From contig JAKOGH010000138.1 in the NCBI GenBank assembly GCA_024811115.1, positions 223,703 to 287,702 on the forward strand: a stretch of DNA of 64,000 nucleotides, given 5' to 3'. The position numbers and the translations under genes were made by a program. How positions within the stretch are numbered: position 1 is the first letter of the stretch; each line of letters begins with the position of its first letter. The notes beneath the pieces were generated by a model that ran no database searches, was not told where the DNA came from, and saw only the letters and a list, made by a program, of their open reading frames with translations. The stretch comes from Terana coerulea. Lineage: Eukaryota; Basidiomycota; Agaricomycetes; Polyporales; Phanerochaetaceae. Below are positions 12,929 through 25,090 of this stretch, one piece after another.

Positions 12929-13639
12929 AGTGGCAGAGTGTGTACGAACGACGTTTCAGGCGGCAGTGACGAGAGTAAGAGCGGCGAGCATCTCAGCAGA
13001 ACGCGCCGGTCATGGCAAGCAGGGCGCCACCGACGCGCACGAACGTGTCCTTCTTCCACGTGGCAGCAGCTGTATACATTGCATGTAGGTTACTAGTTTA
13101 CCCATGGTACAATGGCGTAGTGGCTGTAATGGCCCTAAACCGGGAATGTGAGGTGGTCTAAAGCTCCAACGGGTTCACTCGTCTGTGCGCTGGTTCAAGA
13201 CCGTCCCCTCCAGAAAACTTGGTGTCCCGTTTAACCGCACGCGGCGTAGGCTGTGGGTTGGTGCGGGATAACCCGTCCTTGACTGGCCAGGGAAGCAATT
13301 CCGCAACCTGCAGGACGCGCCGAGTTAGTCTTCGGAGATAAGGACGAGTCGTCAGTACGCGCGGATGAGCCGTGCCCCTTGCAAACCTTTTCAACATTCT
13401 TTTGTTCGTCCTCTGAATGTCCCGTTTACTCTTTAGTATTTAGTATTTACAGTCTACCGTTTACGGTTTGCTCACTGTGTATCAAATTCTTGCTCGAAGT
13501 CGTCTTTTATTTCAGTTTTCGCCGCCATTCCAGAAGTAAAGTATAGTTGAGGCAAGAGAATTACAACAGAAAGTGAGTATCACTATGTACAGAGAAATCC
13601 GATCGCCCACACATCCATCCAAACCGAAAAGCTCGTCCT
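12929..13639. other. Intergenic region
   Basis: Holds the upstream region of the membrane-protein gene and the 3' region of Rab11. A tRNA-like pair of sequence boxes at 13108-13195 was examined and rejected. Nothing else stands out. Confidence 0.5.
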
Positions 13640-14727
13640 TTAGCAGCACTTGCTTCCCTGGTTCGCCTGTGGGTCTACCGACGGCGTAACGAGGATCGAG
13701 TCGCCGGTCGAAGGCTTGATGGGGTCAGCCGATTGCTCGAGGGACTTGCTCGACACAATGCGGTAGATGTCTAACGTCATAAGCGCGTGAGTCGCTATGT
13801 GGGCAGAAGCGTCCAGGGCTCAATGACGTACCGGTGAGGATAGTCTGGAAGGCAGACTCGACGTTCGAAGCGTCCAGCGCTGAAGTCTCAATGAACGACA
13901 AACCGTTCTCCGCTGTTCAGGACCAACTCTGCATCAGCATGCCTCCGCAGCTGAGGATGCCAAATGCGGCACGCACCAGCAAAGCTCTTTGCCTCATCCG
14001 TGGGCACAGCCCGGAGATGCTTCAAATCACTCTTGTTTCCGACGAGCATGATGACGATGTTCGAGTCTGCGTGGTCGCGGAGCTCCTTCAGCCACCGCGT
14101 GACGTTGGTGTACGTCTGGTGCTTCGAGATGTCGTATACCAACAGCGCACCGACGGCGCCGCGGTAGTATGCAGACGTAATGGCGCGATAACGTTCTTGG
14201 CCGGCTGTCCAGTAGACATGTCAGCGATACATGTACGGAGAGAAAGGCGGTGCGATGGGCGGTAGCAAGCGGGAGACGTACCAGTATCCCAGATCTGTGC
14301 TTTCACGGTCTTCGTATCAATGGCCAGGGAACGTGTGGCAAACTCCACCCCAATGGTCGACTTGCTTTCCAGGTTGAACTCATTGCGCGTGAATCGCGAG
14401 AGCACTATGTTCCCAGGTCGTTAGCGAGCGCAACGTGCATCCAAAGCGAACAGGATCCATCAAGGCGACGATAAGGAAGGCAGCGCAGATGAGCTCAGGT
14501 AAAAGCAAGAACCGATGCACGAGGATACGTACGGTTACTAGAGAGTAAGGAGGATCAGTAAGGCGGGGATGGGTCGCATGAGCGGCAGCAACTCACGATT
14601 TACCGACACCTGAGTCTCCAATAAGGACGACCTACATCACAAAGTAAAGTGTTCAGCTTCAGACCATCCAAAAGAGCAGCATACGACGCACCTTGAAGAG
14701 GAAGTCAAAGTTGCTCTGGTCTGCCAT
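13640..14727 (-). CDS. ypt31: Rab11/Ypt31-family GTPase
   Basis: Small GTPase of trans-Golgi and recycling-endosome traffic, needed for secretion and tip growth. Seven exons: 14727-14692, 14631-14597, 14533-14537 (5 nt), 14404-14282, 14204-13977, 13912-13832 and 13770-13640, giving exactly 212 residues, the usual Rab11 length. Motifs in order: P-loop [20 protein letters not shown]; switch I with TIGVEF; switch [33 protein letters not shown]; and a C-terminal KCC for double prenylation. The 5-nt exon TAACC supplies parts of the Ser-Asn-Leu codons right after the P-loop, and skipping it would shift the frame. A Rab11 identity fits better than Rab8 or Rab2, given [20 protein letters not shown]. 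Confidence 0.95.
14533..14537 (-). other. 5-nt micro-exon of Rab11 gene
   Basis: On the minus strand the exon TAACC is flanked by ...ctctag and gtacgt.... Joining AAA-TC + T-AAC-C + TG-CTC restores Lys-Ser-Asn-Leu-Leu, the invariant sequence after the GTP-binding loop. Confidence 0.85.
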
Positions 14728-16450
14728 TGCGCTTCAAATATCTGTGTCCCGGTGCGTGCGTGTTCGCGTGGAGTATCTCCGTATGCGCAATGTCCTCGTT
14801 TGCTTGCTGTGTGCTACCGCGGTTCGTCGCTGGGCGTGGATCAACGAGAGACTGTAGAGGACAAATAAGCGTTGGAAGGTGCGGAAGAGAAGAGGGTTTG
14901 TACAGAGGCGGTGTGGGAGGAGCTGAGACGAGTGTTGGTGGCTGCTGTCGGTACGGAGACTGAGACGCACGTCGCCCAGGCGCTGCCCGCGGAGTTCGAA
15001 TTGGTCTCCTGGTCTCCCGCCCCCAAGCCCGCCCCCACAACTTGAACGTTTGAACAGCCACATCCAGAGCGGGCTGAATATTCGACGATTATTTGCCTGC
15101 GAATAATTCTAATGCTAACTGAAGTATGGCAGTTCATGGTGTTTCACCCTAGACCTTCAATTTCTGCGACCGCTTCCCACTTTCTGTGCATATATGCGCT
15201 GGAAAGCGTCGAGACTCGAGAAGGACTGGGATTAATGTATGGTACGCTATGATTCCCTCACTAGCCGATGGAATACTCAACGGTTCTACAAGCAAGAAAA
15301 ACTCCTGGGTAAATAGATATCCTTACCACTAAACGATGGTCGTTGTATGCGTACGACTGGCTGCGCTCGGTGAATGGCTAAACCATTGGCAAGCCCACAT
15401 ACTGTAACTTGGGCTGGGATGCCAAGCAAGATCTTCTTTCAGTTCTCTTTGAGAATGTTGACCAATCCCATGTCGAGCCACGCTATTGCATCGAGCCACG
15501 GGCTGGTATTTGAGGCGAGTGGGTGTGCAGGGGCGGGAAGCCCTCTATACCGTCCTAAGCACCCGCCAATACCCCCTAATTATCGTCTCTGGTGACATGA
15601 CTTCCGTTTATACTGCAGTGTCGCGGGGTATGAATTCTTTCTGGGTAAGTATAACAATTTTATTCGCCATCAATGTGCTCTCATACTATTCAATGCAGGA
15701 TTACTAATGTGTGCCGGGAGGACACTAGGGCACCGCGACCAAGGAGGCGCGTCACGGATGGAGTGATAGTGAGTGATCAATCAATGCATTGTGAGGTTGT
15801 TCGTGATCTAACAGACGAATTTCTGCAGCGGTGAGTTGCAGGTACTCAAAATGGAAGACGCACATAACACTTGCCGCTGAAGGGCTAGCCTCTGGCAATA
15901 CGAGGCTCAAATGCAGCATTCCGATTGACATTAGAAATCAGGCACTTCTCTGACTCAACGGTGGCCATGTTGGCCATGTTGCAGTGGTGAGAAGTCCCTT
16001 CCCCGCATAGCTGCATAAATGTTCGAACTCAGCATGACTCTTCCAGGACACGCCCTCGGCAAGAGTGAAGCAGAGCAAGAGTCTATTGTCAGGACTGAAT
16101 AACGGGGATGCGCCATCGGGAACGTGCGCTGAAGTGACCACCACTTCCCAAACGGCATGTGTTCGGCCGGATTTCAGGGGCACGGCCAAACCCCGTCGCT
16201 ACCATCAGGGTGGCCGCGGACTCCAGTCACTTCGATGGCGGACAAAGGACTGTCACGGCGCGTCAGCGCATCAAATTGTGCTTGTGCATCGTGTTACTTG
16301 ACATTCCTTTATGTGCCAGGCTTCGGGAACTATATGAAAACTCGGATGCAGGCCTCTGGCATCGCCACGAGCACCCAAGGCTTCCTATAAAAGCTGTGAC
16401 CTTTGCAGCTGACCGACTCACCTCCATCCCCCCCGCCCACCTTCTCGTCA
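14728..16450. other. Intergenic region upstream of Rab11
   Basis: The stretch 14728-15060 is the Rab11 leader/promoter side. The rest has only short random-looking frames and no recognised gene. Confidence 0.45.
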
Positions 16451-17543
16451 ATGGATACAGGAACGCCGTGCCCGGATTCTTCGACTGCAAGCAGTGCCTC
16501 CGGCAAAAGGCCCACAAGCCCCTCTCCTGTGTGCCTCACCCCCCAAAGTCAGTATCTTAGTCTCAGTTCAACAGTTTTGCTTTTGGCCGACGCGCATTTG
16601 TTTTATCTTGTCAGAAACGTCGAACTAACAGTGAAACTGCATTTATACCACGGCGCAAGCCCGCGTCATCCGTGGCTTCACGCCCTCACGCCAACGCGCC
16701 GCTGCCTCAAGTTCAAGAGTCAGGGATAGCTCGTGCCAAGGGTGCGTTACAAAATCTCCGGATGGATTACAAGGAGTCAGGTGGGAGACGGAGCCGGCCC
16801 GTGTACTTCAGGGGTGTAGAGAAATACCTTGACCACCAAGGGAGCTGGAAGAGGCGTGTCGATTTCGGGAAAATCGAGAATGACATGTCGGTCTGGGACA
16901 GGACGGTGAGCAATACCTTACTGTTCTTTCTGGAGTATCTGAACCCAACCCGACACTACAGTCGGTGTCTGGTGAGCACGGGGGCATCGGCCGCTTGGTG
17001 ATTATGTCCTCCGCGAATACGGTCATGATGGGCGACGCCAAAGATGCGAAGAGCTTGAAGGGCTACCACGCATCCATAATCACACCTTCCCGGTGGCCGC
17101 TCAAGCTGGCGACGAAACTGGGTGGCGAACCTTTCATCCTCATCCTCAGGACGGGGCCGAATGGCCCGCACCAGAGGGCCGTGTACTGTGGGGCGTACCG
17201 CGTCCAAACCCTGCAAGACACGCTGGAACCGACCGACTGGTCCCATATGAACTCCGAGGTGAAGCCCTCTTTGGGATCTTGTCCTCTTCTCAATCTGACT
17301 TGTTGTTGCGGATAGGCTTACAATAACCTCCTCTCGTTGGCATGTGACGTCCTCGAGCACAACGGCAATGACTTAGTGATGCAGGGCACCTCTACGTCAG
17401 AGTACGATAGGGCCGAATATCTTGCTTGCAAAACGTACCTCCTAAAGAACGAAGGCTACGACCCCGACTTTGTGGGTATTCTCGAGAGGCACGACTGCCA
17501 AGCCATGGCCCCCGTTTCTCCGACCAAGCGTAGAACGCGGTAG
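16451..17543 (+). CDS. Hypothetical basidiomycete protein
   Basis: The 3' part is well supported. One exon runs to 16905 (PVYFRGVEKYLDHQGSWKRR; NDMSVWDRT); then comes 16962-17258 (VSGEHGGIGRLVIMSS; GEPFILILRTGPNGP; VYCGAYRV; DWSHM) and 17316-17543, ending PVSPTKRRTR. The two introns (16906-16961, 17259-17315) are canonical and keep phase. The 5' end is uncertain. An ATG at 16451 starts a Ser/Pro-rich frame, but its gtcagt donor at 16548 does not join in phase to the next exon, whose first ATG is at 16762. The core recalls a class of basidiomycete-only proteins with a DUF6697-like small fold; that is a guess from general look. No catalytic motif was seen. Confidence 0.5.
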
Positions 17544-18129
17544 AGCAAAACACTCCCCTAGATGTAATGTTGGTGAACAATACGTAGTTCACTCTGGCTC
17601 ATTGCTTAGAGTCTCGTTCTCTATTCCCCGCTGGTGTTTTGTGTGTAATACTGTATTGATGTGTACTGTGTAATGCATTTCTTATTCCTTGCCACCCAGC
17701 CCGCGCTGTTTTGCACTGATCTCGGGCAAGATTCCAGCCCGTTAGTAGTGAGCTGGCATATAAATCTCACCGTCAGTGAGACATGGCGAGCCGTTGTATG
17801 AATGTGCGCGCAACGACTCCAGACGGGCTACCAGCGGACCCGGTCATGTTGCACTCCACTAGACCACGGCAGTGCTGAGGTCAAATCTTGAGCTGCATGT
17901 ATGCTGTCCGCGGACTCACAATCCTACGTAAATAAACTCAGCGATCCTAGACAGTCTATATGGCCATACCCACGCCAACAAAAAGTCATACTCTTGCGTA
18001 CTCCTGCGTACTCGCATACCCGCCACACGACGCAACGAATTTTGGTAACATGCGATGGCATGGATCCTTTGCAAAGTCCGTACGAACGACGGTTGAGAAT
18101 ACAGTACAGTCAATAGCATATCCTACGGC
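17544..18129. other. Convergent intergenic region
   Basis: Sits between the 3' ends of the orphan plus-strand gene and CWC22. AT-rich after 17580; no gene seen. Confidence 0.5.
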
Positions 18130-20827
18130 TCAGCGCCTCGAGTCACGGCCATTGTACCGCTCCCTCGACGGCGACCTTGAATACCGCCTCCTCTCCCGGT
18201 GGTCATCCCGATCCCGGCCCTTATCCCTCGCATCGTAATCGCCCCGACGCCTGTCATCATGATCGCTCCTGCCGCCCCTTCCGCCCCTGCCTGCGTCCCG
18301 ACGACGAGGGGGACTTTCAGACCGTGAAGGCGAGCGAGCATTGCGCGAGCGTGGAGGTGGCGAAGGTGAACGAGGCGGTGAGCGGTGCCGGCTGCGTTCT
18401 CGGTCCCGACGGTCTGGACTGTACCCCGTCGGTGTGGCGGGGACTCGCGTCGGGACTTGTAGCGGTCGCCAGCTCTGTCGTCCTTAGGGCGTCGAGGAGA
18501 AGGTGAGCGACGGCTGGAGCGGACAGGCGGCGGAGGCGACCGGGAATCATATCGCCCTCGGCCATTGCGCGAAGGCGAACGACGACGAGGGGGTGCTCGT
18601 CTTGAGTCTTCAGACCGAGAGTCGTCAGATTCGGAATCAGAGTCCGAGCCGGAATCCGAGTCAGAGTCACTTGAGTCCGTATCCGAGGAGTCGGAATCAG
18701 ATGAAGAGGACTCAGCCTCTAGAGCGCGACGTTGCTCCATGATCAGCCTGGGGGCATTCTATGTAAAGCGGCTCATTAGTAAACATGCCCACAAATAAAG
18801 CGACGAAATGACCGTACCTTAAGATGCTCACGCATGTCTTCCGTGACGGCACCCAAGCCAATACTGGTGAGGTAGTTGATGGCGAACCGAGTATTCTTCG
18901 GGTTGTCGATCGGGAACATGCCGCCGCAACACCGCTGCACTTCATCGTCCTTGAAGCGTTTAGCAATCGTCTTCAAACCCATGGACTCGGTCATCTCGTT
19001 AAGCATAATCTTGACGAAGATACGAGAACTCGAGGTCGTGTCATCTTCTGTGAGCTTGATACACTCCAACACCGCCCATGATACTGAATCCGTGGACAAG
19101 AGGTGGCCGAAAAACCGAGCGATGTTGCGGAGACGGTTGGTCTCATATCGATGGATCGTGTTATAGTAGTTCGCGAACGCGTGCTCAAAGCATTCGTTCC
19201 AAACCCGATTCAACTTGCAGAAACGCTCGCCAACAAGACCGTAAAACGTGGAATAGGACCGTTCTTGGGAGCAACACTCAATGATCATGTTGGCGAGTTC
19301 GATCTGACGGCATTGTAAGGACGGGAGACTGACGAACTTTCTGAACAGCACATACCTCTTGGCCTTCCTTGATCTGTACTTTCAACAGCTTGTGGACAGC
19401 TTCCTCATAATTCAAGGCGTTCATGATGGTCAGGTAGATGATACGGCGAAGGTTAACGAGGTTCGTCTCTGTCCTATCTTCAATGCCTTCCTTGTCCGCA
19501 ACGGCTAAAGTCCGTCATGAGCGCATATTTCACACCGATGAACACGAACAAAGCATACCTTCCTCTTCGTCCTCATCTGATGATTCTTCCTCCGACCCAG
19601 ACTCGTCTTCGTCCGAGTCGTCGCCCAAGATCTCCGCCTTGATAGCCTTGTAGCGGTCCTCATTCTCCACGTAATTCGCATCGAGCTTGAAGATATTGAG
19701 GCCCTCCTGGATTTGCAGCTCATCCTCCAAAGAGATTTGATGGGTAATCTGCTCTTCCTCCTCCACAAGATCCAGGCCCTCGGGAATGATGGGGTTGTCT
19801 TTGAACTTGTCCTTCCGGACTTGCATGAGAACTTCAATCATGTACTGGACACGGTGGCTGATGGCACCCTCGTTCAACACGGCACGGAACCGCTCGAAGA
19901 CAGAAGAGTTCGCCTTGGGGGAGTTCTCCGCAAGGAATGCTCCGACTTCGCGCATGAAGCCGACAGCAATTTCGATGGAGTCATCCGTGGGTCTTTCGAG
20001 CAGTAGAATGAGGATTTGGAGGGCGATGATCTCGTTGGCGACTTGTTGGTTAACGAGATGAGCAATGAAGGTGGTGGTGGAATGGCAGACGATTTTGTCG
20101 TTTCGCTTGAAAGAGCGACGGAATTGGCTGATTAGTCGAGTCACCACGAGCTCTCCAACCTGAGGCAGCTTCGTGTTGATGATTGCCACGAGCGCAGCAA
20201 AGACCGGTGTGAATGGCAAACTGGCTGCTTGCGCCTTCATGACACTTCGGGCAAACAGACCTCGACCGCGAATGAGGTTTTCGGCAAAGAGCTCGGGTAT
20301 GACCATCTTGATGTTTTGAATGTTGACTCGATTGACAATACCGGTGATGGACTTGCGGAGCGCGTCCCAAGAAAGACGTTGGTATTCTGCGCTCGTCTTG
20401 TCCTTCCCGGCCGCCTCCTGGAGAGCACGAAGGCGTGCAGGTGGCATGTAGACCCCTCCCGACCGAGTGCTCGTCAGCTTCGCAAACTCTGCCTGCGCGT
20501 CGAACTCCTTGGCCTTCCCCTTGTCTTCCCCCTTTTCCATCTTCTCCAACTCCATGGCCGCGACACGAGCGGCGAGGGCCTTCTCACGTTCCGCGCGACG
20601 TTCAGGGTCTACATCGACAACCCTCACATCCACTGGCCGGGTCCTGGGAGGAGGTGACCCAGAGCGGCGCCGAGTATAGGGAGGAGCGTCAGAGTTCTCT
20701 GGTGAAGGAGACCTGTAGGTCAACGTCAGTTGAAATCTTTCTGGCGGATTGAAGCATTGGCGTACCTCTTCCTCTTTTGATATGAAGCGTCGAGGGACGC
20801 AGTAGGGCTCATCGTTGCAGTCGCCAT
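18130..20827 (-). CDS. cwc22: Pre-mRNA splicing factor CWC22 (MIF4G + MA3)
   Basis: Spliceosome component that in other eukaryotes loads eIF4A3 and is needed for catalytic activation. Exons: 20827-20766, 20712-19559, 19504-19356, 19303-18818 and 18758-18130, about 826 residues. Order: short N-terminus ([12 protein letters not shown]); charged linker; [17 protein letters not shown]4G domain ([30 protein letters not shown]); acidic region ([19 protein letters not shown]); MA3 domain ([51 protein letters not shown]). It ends in an Ser/Asp- then Arg/Ser-rich tail. In that tail the frame breaks at the CCCC run 18424-18427. Adding one base restores an unmistakable RS/RD tail ending [11 protein letters not shown] at 18130; without it the tail reads as low-complexity Gly/Ala/Thr to 18123. 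Confidence 0.93.
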
Positions 20828-21108
20828 CGCAGTCGGGGTTCAAGACGTAGCGTCCATCTTGGGCGCAGCTTCAGGACGAATATTTACTTTGGGTCAAAAT
20901 GCCAATTTTGGATATTTTATGGCCGACCGTGTCACATTTGCGCAAATCCTGTCTAAACTGGTAGACCGAGGTATTGCCCTCGGATTCGGAAGGCGACATA
21001 AATCCCGTACTCTTCGCCATGACCGTGATTCTCTACCTTAAACCTGCCTTAAACCCCCATTGAACGACTCCAGAGGCTGGATATAACACTATTATCTGTC
21101 GGATAATT
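20828..21108. promoter_or_regulatory. Divergent promoter, CWC22 / LACTB2-like
   Basis: A 281-bp gap separates two divergent start codons, so the two genes probably share control DNA. No obvious TATA box. Confidence 0.5.
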
Positions 21109-22279
21109 ATGGCGGAGACATTCCCTTCCATAACAAGGGTAAGCCCACTTTGTGAGCAAACCTACAGCCGTAATGACCTTCTAATAGATCAGTAAGAACG
21201 TTGTGAGGGTGCTCGGGCAGGTACAACGACTTCGTAAATACTGCTGGCACCCTGACTGACTGATATGTAGAATGCTGGCAAATTCACTTTAACTGGTACG
21301 CCAAACTCATGCATGACACGACTAAGCAGGACTTACCAGAGCTTTAGGGACGAACACCTATCTTGTCGGTCAAACGACCCCCTATATATTGGTCGACACC
21401 GGTGAAGGCAAAGACGCATATATTCCTTATCTCGACAAAGCTCTCGACTACCCGGGCGGTGGCGTAGAGACTCCAGAAATCAGCGACATTATTTTAACAC
21501 ACAAGCACCATGATCACACCAACGGCCTACCGTCAGTCCTCGCGCTGCTACGTCGTCGATGGGAGGCTAGGAGCAATGGAACTCAGACCAAATTTCCTGC
21601 ACCTCGCATACACAAACTCCCTCTTATCACGCCCCAGCTGCGACCTGTGCTAGAGTCCCTGCCTCGCGATCTGTTCATCCAGAGCCCCTCTGGGGAGGTC
21701 TTGCACGACCTTCACGAAGGACAAAGCTTTCCGTCACAGCATCTACCTCATCAGATTCGGAACCATCTGCAGATGCATCCGATATGCGACTGAGGTCATT
21801 CACACTCCTGGGCACACCGACGACTCCCTGTGTCTCTTCCTTCCGGCAGACCGAGCCTTGTTCACCGCAGACACTGTTCTGGGACAGAGTAGCACGGTGT
21901 TTGAAGACCTTGGCCTCTACATGGCTAGTCTTCGCAAGCTGATAACTTACAACGGCGGAGATCAGCAGCGGAAGTACGATACATTGTATCCTGGCCATGG
22001 ACCTACCGTACCACATGACCACGTCGGCATGTACCTGAAGCACAGAGTCGACAGGGAGAATCAGGTCTTGCAAGCTATCAAAACCCGCCACCGAGTGACG
22101 GCCCGGGTTCCTGGTCGACATGGACACTCGTTCAGAACATCTACGCGCAGTATCCACAGGAGCTTTGGGAGCCCGCTGCGCAAAGCGTCGATCAACATCT
22201 CAAGAAACTCGAGAGTGAGGGGCGAGTTGAGAAGGTCGCAGGCGAGGAGAGGCATACTCAGTGGAGGTTGATTGTGTGA
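21109..22279 (+). CDS. Metallo-beta-lactamase fold protein, LACTB2-like
   Basis: Relatives (LACTB2) are zinc hydrolases acting as mitochondrial endoribonucleases; some fungal relatives act in polyketide release. Three very short exons, 21109-21138, 21188-21220 and 21271-21295, encode MAETFPSITR, ISKNVVRVLGQ and NAGKFTLTG. The long exon begins at 21348 (TNTYLVGQTTPYILVDTGEG). The zinc motif THKHHDHTNG, IHTPGHTDDS and LFTADTVLG are visible, followed by TLYPGHGP. The C-terminus IYAQYPQELWEPA...HTQWRLIV matches the LACTB2 winged-helix end. The frame breaks three times: near 21731 (CC), 21794 (GG) and 22080-22083 (AAAA). Each is repaired by one extra base in the run. Sequence error or recent inactivation both fit. 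Confidence 0.8.
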
Positions 22280-22404
22280 GGCCTAATTTGTATAGGGTAT
22301 CTGATTCACGGAAACATCGCAGGATGGAATGTACAAGTAGATGTGTAGGATAGAACGATGCGGAGGACTATTGAGGACTTCGCCCCATGCAACAAACGCA
22401 GTCA

Positions 22405-25090
22405 TCATAGGGCGTCGAAGTTTATGTGGTGCGATGCTCTTCTTCGCTCGAGTTCGTCTTCCCGCTAAATATGAGGTGGTAAGCATACGTCGCATTTCCT
22501 CCCCTATTCGAACCAGCTTACCTTCTCATTCAGATGTAGTACAAACACGATGATTGCAAGAATGATCGTTGCAGCGATGACGGTGACTGTAACCCAAATA
22601 ATCCACTCCCCTGGCCTTAGATAAAGCTCTTTCCTCCACATCCCCTCTCGTTCAACCGGTGGAATGATAACAACCTTCGAATTCGGGATCACCCCTTCCA
22701 TGTTGATGAAGTGGTTTGGAGAATGCAAGGTTGATCCCACGAAAAGGTTTTCGATATAGTTGTTTGTACGCCCCAGGCCGAAGTAGGAGTACGGCGTAAG
22801 CAAGGACTGGTATGATGTTTGAGGGAGTTGCGCAACTACGTTACCGTTTCAGTGCTGGTACTAAATGCGCTGTAAATATTCGTATGCGACTCACCAGCCG
22901 CGGCAGATCGCCGTCCTGAGGTATCCAATACGGTGTACTTGTACGTTGCGCCTGAATAGCTGACGCCAAATGGCTGCGCAATCGTGGGTTAGTGAAAAAA
23001 GTGTCCGCTAAGGGCGAATGGACTGCCTACATGGTACCATACGCTGCTATTCGGCGCATTGCATAGCCCTGAGCCGCACGCGCCGTTTAGCACTGCCATT
23101 ACTTGTGAGTTTCCTCAGGTCATGAACAATGTGGAGAGCTACACACCGATTGTCTTGAGGAAGAACGCGTCATAGTAGAAATTATTCTGCACGAAGACGA
23201 TGTTCCCTTCCGTCTGACGGCCAGTGCGTTGCACCATGATGTCTAGTGTTCCCTGAGATGAAAGCGATCAGTGTAACTAGCTCCAGTGTATGAGTGAACT
23301 CACGTCCTCGTCCATGTCCAAGAATGCTACGTTCTTCGCGTCTTTGATCTCGCTCAGGACCTCCGCGCCCTTCCTCAGGACACTCCATCCCAGACGTCCC
23401 TTCCCATTATCCGAACATCCGACAACACCCTTACTGCATGGTGTACTGTACGCCAGCATGGGCGTGCGGTCGCTGTTATAGCTCGAGCCAGCCGTCACAA
23501 TCGCGAGAATATCGGGGAAGCCGTCGTGGTTGGCATCGCCTAGCTTGATGGGAATTGGCAGGGAGGGGGTTACGGACGTGTCAAGGACAAGGAGGGACGG
23601 AGCTTGGGAGGAAGAGGAGCTAAAGATGGACGAAATCGGTGTGCGCACGAAGTCCTAGAAGCAAGGAGAGTCAAATAGTTTCAGTCGATATCGTGAGGAA
23701 ATTGTTAAAGAACTCGGGAAGACATACGGGATTGTCGTCCCCCTGCGCCAAGTTAAACCGGAAGTCTGGATCGGCCGCGCACAAGGCTTCAGGTGGCCGA
23801 CATACTCTCCGGCCGTTCTTGATGCCAGGGGTCGTGGATGAAGCGCAGAGCGGTAGCTGCTTGTTGTATGCGATGTTCAGGTAACAATTCAATCCAATAC
23901 CGGTCGACGAAGAGACAGAGTCACATGTCGTGAAGAGCATGTCAATTGTGCCATCTCGATCTGCAAGGAGGAAAATGTTTATGAGAATTCAGGACCGCGT
24001 CATGCATACAACACTCACCAATGTCTCCGAAAGAGATGGTCTGGAAACCTCTCGGCAGACGGCCCAGTTGCGCCAAAGAGAACCCAGAATCCTTGTTGTT
24101 GACCCATATCTGAAAGTAGTTGTCGCTGCCGTTCTGGCATATGAGGAACAAATCTACCTTAGCGTCAGCACAGTAAATGATAACCAGCCGACGAGCATAC
24201 CTGCGAGGCAGTCCCCGTTCAAGTCAACTGCGGCGTTGCTGTGCGGGTTGGCCAGGGTGCACTGCGCTCCGTTCATCTTCGGGTCTGTTCTATGCAGTGA
24301 CAAATAAATTTAATTGCTGTACTACGTATGCGAACAAGTGGTACGCTACATACAGATTGAACACAGGAGCAGTAGGTTTAGAGGCGTTCCAGACGTTCTG
24401 CCACACCTTGAATGCTCCGTCTGGAGAGCTCGATGGTATGTTCCCGAAGAGGTCGATCTTAAGGTCCCCGTTCATGTCCATTGGGATAGGCTGTGCTTGC
24501 GCAGATGCCGGGGATGAAATTGCGTTCAGGTCTAAGCAATGTGAGTGTCCGGTCGTGTAGCTCCATAATGACCGAGTAAGCTCACCGAAACCACCTTGAG
24601 GCATTCCAACGTATACCTGCAGGGACACTTGGCTGTTGTCCTGGCCCATCACGAGGATGTCTAGTTTCCCGTCCTGAGTGAAATCGCCGGGTACCACGTT
24701 CAAGGACTTTCTGAGGGTGTCGGAAAGAATTTGACTTGACGAAGATATACTCATCTGTTACAAGTGAGACTTTGGAATACGAGTTGCGAGGCGATGTACG
24801 CACCATGATTCCACAGGTATACAATTAAGGTCTGGCGGTCTTGGCCCACCACAAGCAAGTCAAGACTAACATAATTGAAGGTCGTCAGTTAGAACGCGAA
24901 GCCAAATATTGACGTACAACTGGTCCCCGTTGAAGTCTCCAAACGCAACGACGGTGTCACTGTTGTCTACACCCATCGGCCCGGCCTTCAGCAAGGAGTT
25001 CCCGCTGAAACGTTTTGGAGGAAAGGGCCATATCGCAGTTGTCGTAAAGGTCGTAAGAGATAGAGTGAGAAGTATTAGCCTAGTGATCAT
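22405..25090 (-). CDS. ITFG1/TIP-like FG-GAP membrane protein
   Basis: Homologue of the T-cell immunomodulatory protein/ITFG1 family, a type I membrane protein with an integrin-alpha-like beta-propeller. It starts at ATG 25090 with a signal peptide (MITRLILLTLSLTTFTTTA). Many exons carry calcium-binding FG-GAP loops of D-x-D-x-D-G form: DFNGDQ, DFTQDGKLDIL, DMNGDLKIDLF, DLNGDCLADLF, DRDGTIDMLF, DANHDGFPDIL and DMDEDGTLDIM. Then come VSYSGATYKYTVLDTSGRR, LLTPYSYFGLGRTNNYIEN and MEGVIPNS, all characteristic of this family. One transmembrane helix (WIIWVTVTVIAATIILAIIV) and a short cytoplasmic tail ending HHINFDAL at 22405 close the protein (about 670 residues). It is convergent with the LACTB2-like gene, 125 bp away. 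The fungal role is unknown. Confidence 0.9.

Noticed and set aside
13108..13195. tRNA-like gene with A-box-like tggcgtagtgg and B-box-like ggttcaagacc
   Set aside because: The acceptor and T-stem halves do not pair and no anticodon arm can be drawn; the two boxes are probably chance.
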